Assembly (NCBI RefSeq): GCF_002934455.1
Contig: NZ_PTIR01000012.1
Span: 62,001 to 126,000, forward strand
DNA: 64,000 nucleotides
Origin: Trinickia symbiotica
GTDB taxonomy: Bacteria > Pseudomonadota > Gammaproteobacteria > Burkholderiales > Burkholderiaceae
Direction of reading: 5' to 3'
Shown here piece by piece: positions 48,773 through 57,358 of this stretch (positions are counted from its first letter, which is position 1; every line of letters begins with the position of its first letter). The translations under genes were made by a program, and so were the position numbers. Below the pieces are notes generated by a model. It had not been told where the DNA came from. It made no database searches and saw nothing but the letters and a program-made list of their open reading frames with translations.

Positions 48773-49099
48773 ATGAGCAAGCGTAAGGGCGCGGTGTCTC
48801 ACCATGATAGAGAAGTCGCCGAGCTTCGAGCGGATCGTGAATTGGCCGTCGAATATTTGAAGGCGGCGATGGAAGGACTTGACGACCCCGACGAACGCGG
48901 CGGCGCGCTGCTAGCGCTGCGTGCGATTGCCGAAGCCTATGGCGGCCTCGGGGCCGTTGCGGCACACGCGGGGATAAGTCGGGAAACGCTTTACCGAACG
49001 CTTTCGCCCAAAGGTAACCCGACCTTGAAGACCCTGATTGCCGTATTGAAGACGGTCGGAATGAGGCTTTCCGTGGAGCCGGACCACGCCCCAACATAG
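48773..49099 (+). CDS. antitoxin-like DNA-binding protein (HigA/phage-type addiction antidote), toxin absent
   Basis: A 108-residue protein ending in a helix-turn-helix: LGAVAAHAGISRETLYRTLS and GNPTLKTLIAVLKTVGMRLS (about residues 60-100), the layout of the addiction-module antidote family that is paired with Gp49/RelE-like toxins. In that family the toxin gene usually precedes the antidote. Here the 270 bp upstream contain no such frame and the next gene is unrelated, so the antitoxin seems to be orphaned. Good ribosome site AAGGAAGG and a palindromic operator upstream support expression. Confidence 0.82.
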   Translation: MSKRKGAVSHHDREVAELRADRELAVEYLKAAMEGLDDPDERGGALLALRAIAEAYGGLGAVAAHAGISRETLYRTLSPKGNPTLKTLIAVLKTVGMRLSVEPDHAPT

Positions 49100-49125
49100 C
49101 CTGTGCGTCCGAGATGACCGCGGGT

Positions 49126-50067
49126 TCACCCCCCCGCCACCCCCTGCGTATTGACATAAAGCGCATAGACCGACTGACACGAAGCCATGAACAATCGGTT
49201 GCGCTTGAGGCCGCCGAAACAGAGATTCGCGCAGCGCTCGGGCAGCGCGATACGCCCGATCAGCTTGCCCCGCGGCGATACGATCATCACGCCGTCGAGC
49301 TCGTCGCTGCCCATCCCCCATCCGCACCAGAGATTGCCGTGGATGTCGCAGCGCAATCCGTCGATCGTGCCGGCGCCCGCATCGAGAAAGACTTGGCCGT
49401 TCGAGATCGTCTTGCCATCGGGCGCCACGTCGTAAACCAGTATCTTGCGATTGGGCTTGCCACGCGATTCGATGATGTAGAGCTGACTCTCGTCCGGCGA
49501 AAAGCACAGCCCGTTGGGCCCCAAAACGTCGCCCGCTACGACACTGGCCTCCCCCGTCGCCGCATCGACGCGGTAGACGTTTTGCGGCAATTGCGGCTCG
49601 GCCTTGTGCCCTTCGTAGTGCCCGAGAATACCGAACGGTGGATCGGTGAACCAGATCGAGCCGTCCGACTTCACCACGACGTCGTTCGGCGAGTTCAACG
49701 GCTTGCCGTCGATGCTGTCGAGAACAACGGTGATCGACCCGTCATACTCCGTCCGCGTCACGCGCCGGCCACCATGCTCGCATGTTACGAGGCGCCCCTG
49801 GCGATCGCGCGTATTGCCGTTCGCAAAATTGGAAGGACTCCTGAATAAGCTCACCGCACCGGTTTCTTCCTCCCACTTCATGATGCGGTTGTTCGGAATG
49901 TCGCTCCAGAGCAGGTAACGACCGTCACCGAACCAAACGGGGCCTTCGCACCAGCGAAAACCCGTCGCGATGCGCTCGACCGCCGCGGCGGGCAGCCTGA
50001 ACTGCTCGAATTCAGGATCGAACACCTGAACCCGCGGATCGGGATAACGCTCGCTCTGTTGCCACAT
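49126..50067 (-). CDS. SMP-30/gluconolactonase family sugar lactonase
   Basis: A 313-residue six-bladed propeller hydrolase that opens sugar-acid lactones. Metal ligands of the family are visible: Glu in WCEGPVWFGDG, Asn in GPNGLCFSPDES and Asp in IDGLRCDIHGNLW, plus NSPNDVVVKSDGSIWFTDP. The ATG at 50067 is preferred; the frame is open 101 codons further but that part overlaps the divergent dehydratase. Divergent from the dehydratase at 50194 with 126 bp between, so the pair would act in sequence: lactone to sugar acid to 2-keto-3-deoxy acid. Confidence 0.9.
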   Translation of the reverse strand: MWQQSERYPDPRVQVFDPEFEQFRLPAAAVERIATGFRWCEGPVWFGDGRYLLWSDIPNNRIMKWEEETGAVSLFRSPSNFANGNTRDRQGRLVTCEHGGRRVTRTEYDGSITVVLDSIDGKPLNSPNDVVVKSDGSIWFTDPPFGILGHYEGHKAEPQLPQNVYRVDAATGEASVVAGDVLGPNGLCFSPDESQLYIIESRGKPNRKILVYDVAPDGKTISNGQVFLDAGAGTIDGLRCDIHGNLWCGWGMGSDELDGVMIVSPRGKLIGRIALPERCANLCFGGLKRNRLFMASCQSVYALYVNTQGVAGG

Positions 50068-50160
50068 CGGATCACGCCCTCGCTCATAGAAAAACCAACC
50101 ACCGGCACAGGTTATCGCCCGCTTCGCTTGCGGCTCACTATAAAAGTGGATACGATCGAC

Positions 50161-50187
50161 GTCAACATTATCGATAATCTTGTTGAC
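50161..50187. promoter_or_regulatory. operator candidate in the lactonase-dehydratase gap
   Basis: Holds a perfect 12-bp palindrome, ATTATCGATAAT (50167-50178), inside an outer inverted repeat GTCAAC (50161-50166)/GTTGAC (50182-50187). It ends 6 bp before the dehydratase start. The GntR-family regulator downstream is the natural candidate to bind it. Confidence 0.55.
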
Positions 50188-50193
50188 AATGCC

Positions 50194-51933
50194 ATGAGCA
50201 AATCGGTGAAAGACGCTGGGCTCAAGAAAGGGTTGACGAGCTATGGCGACGAGGGCTTCTCGCTCTTCTTGCGCAAAGCGTTCATCAAGGGCGCCGGCTA
50301 CACGGACGATGCGCTCTCGCGCCCGATCGTCGCGATCGCCAACACGAGTAGCGCATACAACCCGTGCCACGGGAATGCGCCGCAGCTCATTGAAGCCATC
50401 AAGCGCGGCGTGATGCTGGCGGGTGGCTTGCCCGTCGAATTCCCGACGATCTCAATTGCGGAGAGCTTCTCGCATCCGACGAGCATGTATCTGCGCAATT
50501 TGATGTCGATCGATACCGAGGAAATGATTCGCGCGCAGCCGATGGATGCCGTCGTGCTCATCGGCGGTTGCGACAAGACGGTGCCCGCGCAGTTGATGGG
50601 TGCGGCAGCGGCGGGCGTGCCGGCCATTCAGCTCGTCACCGGAGCGATGCTGACGGGTTCGCATCGCGGCGAACGGGTTGGCGCGTGTACCGATTGCCGC
50701 CGCTTCTGGGCGCGTTTTCGCGGCGAGGAAATCGACGCGCGCGAAATCGACGACGTGAACGACCAACTCGTACCGACAGTCGGAACCTGTTCAGTGATGG
50801 GCACGGCCAGCACGATGGCCTGCCTCGCGGAGGCGCTGGGCATCATGTTGCCGGGCGGCGCAAGCGCACCCGCCGTCACAGCAGACCGCATCCGCATCGC
50901 CGAGCGCACCGGCGCGACAGCCGTCGCGATGATCGAAAGAAAGCTGACGCCCGAGCGGATTCTCACGCTTGATGCGTTCGAGAATGCATTGCGCGTGCTC
51001 CTGGCCGTCGGCGGTTCGACGAACGGCATCATCCACCTGACGGCGATCGCGGGGCGTCTCGGCATCGAGATCGACCTCGACGAAGTGGACGGGATGGCGC
51101 GGGAGACGCCCGTGCTCGTCGATCTGAAGCCGTCCGGCGAGCACTACATGGAGGACCTGCATAAAGCGGGCGGTCTGACGACCGTGCTGCGCGAGCTGAA
51201 ACCGCTCCTCAAGCTCGATGCATTGACCGTAACGGGGCGTACGCTCGGCGAAGAGCTCGAGGCCGCGCCGGCAAGCTTTGCGCAACGCGTCGTGCGCCCC
51301 TTCGATCGGCCGATCTATCCGCAAGGCGGCATCGCGGTGCTGCGCGGCAATCTCGCGCCGGGCGGCGCGATCATCAAGCAATCGGCCGCGAACCCAGTAC
51401 TGATGGAGCACGAGGGACGCGCCGTCGTCTTCGAGGACGCGGAAGATCTGGCGCGCCGCATCGACGATCCGGCGCTCGATGTGGAAGCCGACGATGTGTT
51501 GGTCCTCAAGAACATCGGCCCCGTCGGAGCGCCTGGCATGCCCGAAGCCGGGTACATCCCAATCCCGAAGAAGCTCGCGAAGCTCGGTGTGAAGGACATG
51601 GTGCGCATCTCAGACGGCCGCATGAGCGGGACTGCCGCCGGGACGATCGTGCTGCACGTCACCCCGGAATCGGCGATCGGCGGCCCGCTCGCGCTCGTGC
51701 GATCGGGCGACAGGATCCGGCTCAGCGTTTCGCGCCGCTCGATCGACATGCTCGTCGACGATGCCGAGTTGCGGCGCCGCGCCGAAGCGGCATCGCCGTA
51801 TGTCGTCGCACCTGACGAGCGCGGCTATCGCAAGCTGTTTCTGACGTCGATTTTGCAAGCCGACAAAGGTTGCGACTTCGACTTCCTGCGGGCGCCCGAA
51901 ACGACCGCAAAAGTACCGAGGCCACGCGGCTGA
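50194..51933 (+). CDS. IlvD/Edd family sugar-acid dehydratase
   Basis: A 579-residue Fe-S dehydratase. The cluster-ligand Cys residues lie in GGCDKTVPA, GACTDCRRFW and GTCSVMGTAST, and the C-terminal SDGRMSGT contains the catalytic Ser of the family. The N-terminus GLKKGLTSYGDEGFSLFLRK is that of pentonate dehydratases (arabonate/xylonate type) rather than IlvD. With the adjacent lactonase it suggests oxidative, non-phosphorylating pentose or related sugar-acid breakdown; the later steps (2-keto-3-deoxy acid dehydratase or aldolase, semialdehyde dehydrogenase) are not in the window. The start at 50194 lacks a good ribosome site. Confidence 0.9.
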   Translation: MSKSVKDAGLKKGLTSYGDEGFSLFLRKAFIKGAGYTDDALSRPIVAIANTSSAYNPCHGNAPQLIEAIKRGVMLAGGLPVEFPTISIAESFSHPTSMYLRNLMSIDTEEMIRAQPMDAVVLIGGCDKTVPAQLMGAAAAGVPAIQLVTGAMLTGSHRGERVGACTDCRRFWARFRGEEIDAREIDDVNDQLVPTVGTCSVMGTASTMACLAEALGIMLPGGASAPAVTADRIRIAERTGATAVAMIERKLTPERILTLDAFENALRVLLAVGGSTNGIIHLTAIAGRLGIEIDLDEVDGMARETPVLVDLKPSGEHYMEDLHKAGGLTTVLRELKPLLKLDALTVTGRTLGEELEAAPASFAQRVVRPFDRPIYPQGGIAVLRGNLAPGGAIIKQSAANPVLMEHEGRAVVFEDAEDLARRIDDPALDVEADDVLVLKNIGPVGAPGMPEAGYIPIPKKLAKLGVKDMVRISDGRMSGTAAGTIVLHVTPESAIGGPLALVRSGDRIRLSVSRRSIDMLVDDAELRRRAEAASPYVVAPDERGYRKLFLTSILQADKGCDFDFLRAPETTAKVPRPRG

Positions 51934-51956
51934 GATCAGCGAACCGCCCGAGAACC

Positions 51957-52706
51957 ATGGACAGCCCTCCCCTCTCTGCACGATCGAATCGTTCGACCAG
52001 CGCGGCCTCGGGCCCGGCCGCAATGCGCGATCGCGATGTCGAATCCAACATCGAACGTGTCTCCGACCTTCTCGAAGAAGAGATCGTGCTCGGCATGCTG
52101 CATCCGCGCGAACGGCTCGTCGAAGACGACCTGTGCGACCGCTTCACGCTGAAGCGGCACGTCGTGCGCCAGGTGCTCGTCGAACTCGAGCGACGCGGCC
52201 TGGTCGAGCGGCGCAGGAATGTCGGTGCTCTCGTCAAGTCGTACTCGCCGCGCGAAGTGCACGAGCTGTACGCCGTGCGCGAGATCCTCGAGACGAACGC
52301 GGCCGCACGCATTGCGCTGCCCGTTGCGCACGAGCGACTCCAGGAGCTGACTGATATCCAGCGTGCACACGACGCGGCAGCGATGGCTGGCGACTCACGC
52401 GCTCTGTTCCGCGCAAACATGGCGTTTCATCGTGCATTGTTTGCGCTATGTGACAACACAGCGCTGACGGAGGCGATCGGCGAATACGCACGCCGCACGC
52501 ATGCAATTCGTTCGGCGTCTTTACTATTTGCTCACCACGTTGAGAAGGCGGGCTCCGAACACCATCAAATGCTCGAAGCGCTGGTGTCGCGGGATCGGCA
52601 AGCGCTTGTCGAGTTATGCCGAAACCATCTCGCGCCGTCCCGCGACGCCTACATCGAGGCCCACGTGCGCCGCTTCGGCGCATCCGAAACCATTACCCCC
52701 ACGTAA
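51957..52706 (+). CDS. GntR family regulator, FCD subfamily
   Basis: A 249-residue regulator: winged helix with LEEEIVLGMLHPRERLVEDD to RHVVRQVLVELERRGLVERR (about residues 35-80), then an FCD effector domain (REVHELYAVREILETNAAAR, with metal-binding His residues in FHRAL and EHHQML). It lies 23 bp after the dehydratase on the same strand and very likely controls the sugar-acid genes in response to a pathway acid. Ribosome site weak; a start at 52023 is possible. Confidence 0.9.
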   Translation: MDSPPLSARSNRSTSAASGPAAMRDRDVESNIERVSDLLEEEIVLGMLHPRERLVEDDLCDRFTLKRHVVRQVLVELERRGLVERRRNVGALVKSYSPREVHELYAVREILETNAAARIALPVAHERLQELTDIQRAHDAAAMAGDSRALFRANMAFHRALFALCDNTALTEAIGEYARRTHAIRSASLLFAHHVEKAGSEHHQMLEALVSRDRQALVELCRNHLAPSRDAYIEAHVRRFGASETITPT

Positions 52707-52783
52707 CGTCCGGCATGCGTTGCGGATCGGTTCATACTATTGCGATCCCGTGACTAAACACCGCAGTCGCATAAGCAACGATC

Positions 52784-53728
52784 ATGAGCAAGTCTCTGCC
52801 TCTGGCCGCGCTGCATACCTTCGTCGAAGTCGCAAAGCTTGGCAGCATGAAGCGCGCGGCCGAGGCGCTGTACGTTTCCCCTGGCGCGATCAGCCAGCAG
52901 ATCAAGAATCTCGAAGATCGGCTGGCGGTTCGGCTCTTTACGCGCACGAACCGCGAAGTCGAGCTGACGGACGCCGGCCGCGCGCTCTTCGATCGACTCT
53001 CGCCCTTATTCGAGGAAGTCGAGGAGATCTGGTCGAACGCACCGGGGACGAGCGGTCGCCTTACGCGCTTGACGGTCAGCACCACGGCGTCTTTCGCGAG
53101 CGCCTGGCTCGTTCCGCGACTGGGGCAATTCAAGGCGCTGCACGCCGGTATCGAGGTGGCGATCGATACTAGCCAACGCGTGCTCGACCTTCGTCGCGAG
53201 TACGTCGATGTCGCCATCCGGCATGGCCTGGGTGACTACCCCGGGCATGACGCCGTCAAAATATGGGCGCCCGAAATGATCCCGGTGTGCAGCCCTGCCC
53301 TTCTTTCAACGGATAAACCAATCACGCGGCCCGAACATTGCCTCGCTTACCCGCTGTTGCAGGACCTCGATCGCGCGGATTGGGCGCTTTGGCTCAGAGC
53401 GCAGGGCATCGACGACAAGCGAGCGCAGCGCGGCACGAGTTTCAGCGACGAGTCGCTGCTCGTCAAAGCCGCGATTGCAGGGCAAGGGATCGCGCTCGTG
53501 CGCGACATTTACGTCCGAGACGAAATCGCGGCGGGCCAGCTCGTTCGCGCGCTGAATCTCCCGTGGCCCACTCAATTCGCCTACTACGTCGTTTGCAGCG
53601 CGCAACGAAAGGACGAGTGGAGAATCGCGGCGTTTCGCGACTGGGTCCGCAAGGAAATGGAGAACGACTCGCTCGAGATACCGATCAATTCTGCTTCCCC
53701 AGGCCGAGCACTCGCGGCAAACCGCTGA
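52784..53728 (+). CDS. LysR family regulator (GcvA-like)
   Basis: A 314-residue LysR regulator with HTH LPLAALHTFVEVAKLGSMKR to PGAISQQIKNLEDRLAVRLF and the GcvA-type ligand domain (RLTRLTVSTTASFASAWLVP, VDVAIRHGLGDY). Its 3' end overlaps the convergent EamA gene by 44 bp. No divergent target is present, so its regulon is not deducible here. Confidence 0.9.
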   Translation: MSKSLPLAALHTFVEVAKLGSMKRAAEALYVSPGAISQQIKNLEDRLAVRLFTRTNREVELTDAGRALFDRLSPLFEEVEEIWSNAPGTSGRLTRLTVSTTASFASAWLVPRLGQFKALHAGIEVAIDTSQRVLDLRREYVDVAIRHGLGDYPGHDAVKIWAPEMIPVCSPALLSTDKPITRPEHCLAYPLLQDLDRADWALWLRAQGIDDKRAQRGTSFSDESLLVKAAIAGQGIALVRDIYVRDEIAAGQLVRALNLPWPTQFAYYVVCSAQRKDEWRIAAFRDWVRKEMENDSLEIPINSASPGRALAANR

Positions 53729-54572
53729 GCTTGCCCGAGGCGAGCGCTGTCCCCAGCAGAATGACGAGGCAGCCAAGCCCCTCTTGCGGCGTGATCGTTT
53801 CATGGAGGAACACCGCACCCCAGACTACGCCGAAGACCGGAATCAAAAATGTCACCGACGCAGCGTACTGCGCACCGGCGTTTCGAATAAGGGCGAAGTA
53901 GAGAAGATACGCGATCGCGGTACAGAGCACACCCAGCAGGACCACGGCTACCCAATTGATGGTATGGATCGGCGTATGCGGCCAAAGCACGAGCGCGACG
54001 GGCGCAAGCACGACCGCCGCCAACGCCTGGCTTCCGAATGCCGAAACGAACGGGCGAACGCCGCCGAGCTTTCGCCTCGAGTAGTTGGCGGCGAAACCGT
54101 AGGAGAGGGCGCCGAGCACGGCCGACGCCACTGCGATCAGCGCGTCCTCGCCGCCTGCTCCGACGGCATCCCAAGCGAGAACCACAACGCCGGCAAAACC
54201 GGTTAGCAATCCCACGACCTGCATGCGCTTGAGCGGCGCGCCGAACCAGAGGAAACCGATGACAGCGGTCCACAAAGGCGTCGTGGCGTTGAGAATGGAA
54301 TCGACTCCGGCGGACACGTAGAGTGCGGCGTAGGTCAAAAGACAAAACGGCAGGGCCGAGTTCGTTATTCCGACGACGAAGAGCGGGCCGACATTGTTCT
54401 TGAACTCGGCACGCGCGGCGGCAGTGCGCATGACAGGCAACAGCAGGATCGCCGCGATGCCGACGCGCAGTGCGATCAACGGCACGACCCCGAAATCGGG
54501 CGCGCCCATTCGCAGGAACAGAAAAGAGGCTCCCCATATGGCAGCCAGGACGATCAGTTGGACAGCGTTCAT
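53685..54572 (-). CDS. EamA/DMT family transporter
   Basis: A 295-residue inner-membrane protein with ten helices in two EamA repeats (NAVQLIVLAAIWGASFLFLR at the start; second repeat from about residue 150). Members export metabolites such as amino acids. The start at 54572 gives the normal first helix; the frame is open 33 codons upstream. Ends within the 3' end of the convergent LysR gene. Confidence 0.9.
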   Translation of the reverse strand: MNAVQLIVLAAIWGASFLFLRMGAPDFGVVPLIALRVGIAAILLLPVMRTAAARAEFKNNVGPLFVVGITNSALPFCLLTYAALYVSAGVDSILNATTPLWTAVIGFLWFGAPLKRMQVVGLLTGFAGVVVLAWDAVGAGGEDALIAVASAVLGALSYGFAANYSRRKLGGVRPFVSAFGSQALAAVVLAPVALVLWPHTPIHTINWVAVVLLGVLCTAIAYLLYFALIRNAGAQYAASVTFLIPVFGVVWGAVFLHETITPQEGLGCLVILLGTALASGKLSGLPRVLGLGKQN

Positions 54573-54835
54573 GATGGCTTTGCTCGGTGATTTGAATTCA
54601 GCGGACGACGCACGAGCGTCTCGGTCCGCTGCGTAACCCTCAGTTTGTCGACGGACCGCCACGCTCGACAAACGAAGTTTTGCTATGTCATCTTTAGATA
54701 AACTGCATTGACGCTGATCGCCGCGTCACGTTTCGCCGGCGAGTCACCCCTTCGAGGTACCGATGGCATCGCGGCGGGTGAGGCACCCGCCTTCGCACAC
54801 GCGTCGAGTTGAGACAGACGATCGGCGGTGTTCGC

Positions 54836-55279
54836 CTACTGCTGAAACAAAGCCGTATAACGGCGCTGCATTTCCTCCGGCGTAAGCGCTTCTATCTGGC
54901 CCCCGAGCAGCCACTCGTGTCCGAACGGATCCTGAACGGTACCGGAACGCTCGCCGTAGAAATGATTCTCCAGCGGACGGATGACGGACGCACCCTCGCG
55001 GACGGCGCGCTCGAATACTTTGTCTACGTCCGCGACATGGAGATGAACGGCGAAGCTGCTTCGCCCCGACGGGGCGGGTCCAAGCAGACCATGTTCGGGA
55101 AACTCGTCGGACAGCATGATCGTCGCGGGCCCCAACGTGATCTCGGCGTGCCCGATGCGTCCACTGGGCTCGGTCAGACGAAAGCGCTCGACGCCGCCGA
55201 ACGCGCGGCAATAGAAATCGATCGCTTGCGCTGCTCCGCGAACGCGCAAGTAAGGGAAAGCGTCATGTATTTCACTCAT
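54836..55279 (-). CDS. VOC family (PhnB/glyoxalase-like) protein
   Basis: A 147-residue vicinal-oxygen-chelate protein: FPYLRVRGAAQAIDFYCRAF at the N-terminus, HLHVADVDKVFERAVREGAS in the middle and QDPFGHEWLL near the end (Glu candidate metal ligand). Similar to PhnB-like proteins of unknown substrate. The start at 55279 is preferred because GGAG is six bases upstream; a start two codons earlier would abut it. Confidence 0.85.
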   Translation of the reverse strand: MSEIHDAFPYLRVRGAAQAIDFYCRAFGGVERFRLTEPSGRIGHAEITLGPATIMLSDEFPEHGLLGPAPSGRSSFAVHLHVADVDKVFERAVREGASVIRPLENHFYGERSGTVQDPFGHEWLLGGQIEALTPEEMQRRYTALFQQ

Positions 55280-55455
55280 CGTCATCTCCGTCCAATCGCC
55301 ACGGAATGTCCGCGACCGGAGCCGTTCCCGTCATGAATTCTGGTTCTACCAAAATGATCCGAACTGGCTCTTTAGGATAAACCGGTTTTCCCCGACAATA
55401 CGTTCAAGCAAGTTCAAGCCGATAACCTTCACTTCAGCCAGCGAGCCGAACCGAT

Positions 55456-56094
55456 ATGTACGTCCCAGCCGATTTCAACGAACCTCGCACCGAAATCCTG
55501 CACGAACGGATCGTGCAAAATCCTTTCGGCACGCTGATCACGAATGGGAAGAGCGGGCTCGACGCAAACCATATTCCCTTCGAGCTTGCAGCCGACGGGG
55601 GCGAGCTGGGCGTGCTGCGCGCGCATGTCGCGCGGGCCAACCCCGTATGGCAGGATGTCGCGAACGGCGACGAGGTGCTCGTTATCTTTCAGGCGGGAGA
55701 TGCCTATGTCTCGCCCAACTGGTATCCGAGCAAGCACGAGTTCCACAAGCAGGTGCCGACCTGGAATTACATGGTCGTCCACGCGCATGGGCGCATTACC
55801 ATTCGCGACGACGAGAAGTATGTGCGCGGCGTCGTCGCGCGACTGACGCGCACGCACGAAGCGCCGCAACGTGCGCCCTGGAAGATGACCGACGCCCCGA
55901 GCGACTATATCGATACGCTGCTCAAAGCGATCGTCGGCCTGCAAATCGATATCACGCGACTGGTCGGCAAGAGCAAGCTCGGGCAGAACAAGGAAGCGCG
56001 CGATATTCGAGGTGCCGGGGAGGCGCTCAAGGCGAGCGGCAACTCGCGGATCGGCGAAGCGATGCTCGCCGAAGCGGCCAAGAAGTCGGAATAG
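55456..56094 (+). CDS. PaiB family FMN-binding protein
   Basis: A 212-residue split-barrel protein of the PaiB/FMN_bind_2 family: MYVPADFNEPRTEILHERIV, then NPFGTLIT, HIPFEL, YVSPNWYPSKHEFHKQVPTW (the most conserved block) and NYMVVHAHG. PaiB was described as a negative regulator of sporulation and proteases in Bacillus; the activity in proteobacteria is unclear, probably flavin-dependent. Confidence 0.88.
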   Translation: MYVPADFNEPRTEILHERIVQNPFGTLITNGKSGLDANHIPFELAADGGELGVLRAHVARANPVWQDVANGDEVLVIFQAGDAYVSPNWYPSKHEFHKQVPTWNYMVVHAHGRITIRDDEKYVRGVVARLTRTHEAPQRAPWKMTDAPSDYIDTLLKAIVGLQIDITRLVGKSKLGQNKEARDIRGAGEALKASGNSRIGEAMLAEAAKKSE

Positions 56095-56179
56095 CTCGAT
56101 CCGCAGCCGGTCGATCGGCTCGGCGAAACGCCGAGCCTCTATACTTCGCGAAACCGCCGACCCTATCGGCAAAACGCCA

Positions 56180-57358
56180 TCAACTCGCGCGCAATGCCGT
56201 CGCGATCGGCAGCCGGGCAGCCCTAATCGCGGGCAGCATCCCGCCCAGCATGCCGACTGTGCACGCGACGAACACGCCCGATACGAATAGCGAGGCGGTC
56301 ACGGTCAGATGAAACACGACCTGCGTGAACCCCGCACCCAACGTATTGACGGTGTTGCCGTCGAAGAAAACCCACGCCGCCGCCGAACCGATCGCGCTGC
56401 CGATCAACGCGAGCAGCAGCGATTCAACGAGCACTGAAACGACGATCGGCAACCCGCCGAAGCCGATCGCGCGCAACGTGGCGATCTCGCGCGTACGAGT
56501 CGAGACCGCCGTGTACATGGTATTGACGGCGCCGAAACACGCGCCGAGCGCCATGATGCCGCCGACGAAGTAGGCAAGCAGGTTCAAGAGCTTCGCCAGA
56601 TTGCGCGACTGCGCCGCGTAGTATTCGGTTTCGCGCTCGACACTGACTTTCAGCGTCGGATCCGTGGTCAAAGCCGCCTTGAAACGATCGAACGCTTGCG
56701 GCGACTCGAGCAGCAGCGACACCGACTGAAAGAGGTTGCGCCGGTATGCCGACAAAACGGTCTCGACGTCGCCCTGCAATTCCGACTCGTGCGCATCGCC
56801 GCCGCTTTCGAAGATGCCGACGACGGTCCATTCGGAATCGCGAAACGCGATACGGCTGCCGAGCTCCAACCCCTTGAATTGAGCCAAGGCCGATTTGCCG
56901 ACGATGATCTCGCGCACGGCCGGCCGGAACATCCGGCCTGCTATGAGATGCACCTCGGGCCGCAGCTTCATCGCATTCGCGCCGATTCCGCGTAAAGTCA
57001 CGTTCGCGTCGACGCCATCCTTCTTCTGCGGCAACGCGACGATGACGACCGCTTCAGCCGATGCGATCGGCCGGCCCGCTTCGTCCTTGCGTACTCCGGG
57101 CGCGTCCATGATCGTTTGCGTGTTCTCGCGCGAGATGGTGCTCGCCAGCTCGGCCTCGGAGCCGGCGCGCAGCACGATCGCGCGATCGAGGCGGGCGGTG
57201 CCTTTCACGGTCTTCGTAAAGCCCTGCGCCATCGCGAGCACTGACACCATGACCGCGACGGTCACGGCAATCCCGATCACGATGACCCAGGCCGTGCCAA
57301 TGCGCTGCGGCAGGCTGCGCAGATTCATGGCGGTCACGGCGACAATCTGCTTGATCAT
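56180..57358 (-). CDS. FtsX-type ABC transporter permease (second permease)
   Basis: A 392-residue inner-membrane permease of the MacB/FtsX fold: first helix IGTAWVIVIGIAVTVAVMVS, a large periplasmic domain (about 50-260), and three C-terminal helices with the conserved VSTRTREIATLRAIGFG. Its start overlaps the stop of the upstream permease as ATGA, so the two are coupled and probably form a heterodimer. Last gene of the five-gene exporter operon. Confidence 0.9.
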   Translation of the reverse strand: MIKQIVAVTAMNLRSLPQRIGTAWVIVIGIAVTVAVMVSVLAMAQGFTKTVKGTARLDRAIVLRAGSEAELASTISRENTQTIMDAPGVRKDEAGRPIASAEAVVIVALPQKKDGVDANVTLRGIGANAMKLRPEVHLIAGRMFRPAVREIIVGKSALAQFKGLELGSRIAFRDSEWTVVGIFESGGDAHESELQGDVETVLSAYRRNLFQSVSLLLESPQAFDRFKAALTTDPTLKVSVERETEYYAAQSRNLAKLLNLLAYFVGGIMALGACFGAVNTMYTAVSTRTREIATLRAIGFGGLPIVVSVLVESLLLALIGSAIGSAAAWVFFDGNTVNTLGAGFTQVVFHLTVTASLFVSGVFVACTVGMLGGMLPAIRAARLPIATALRAS

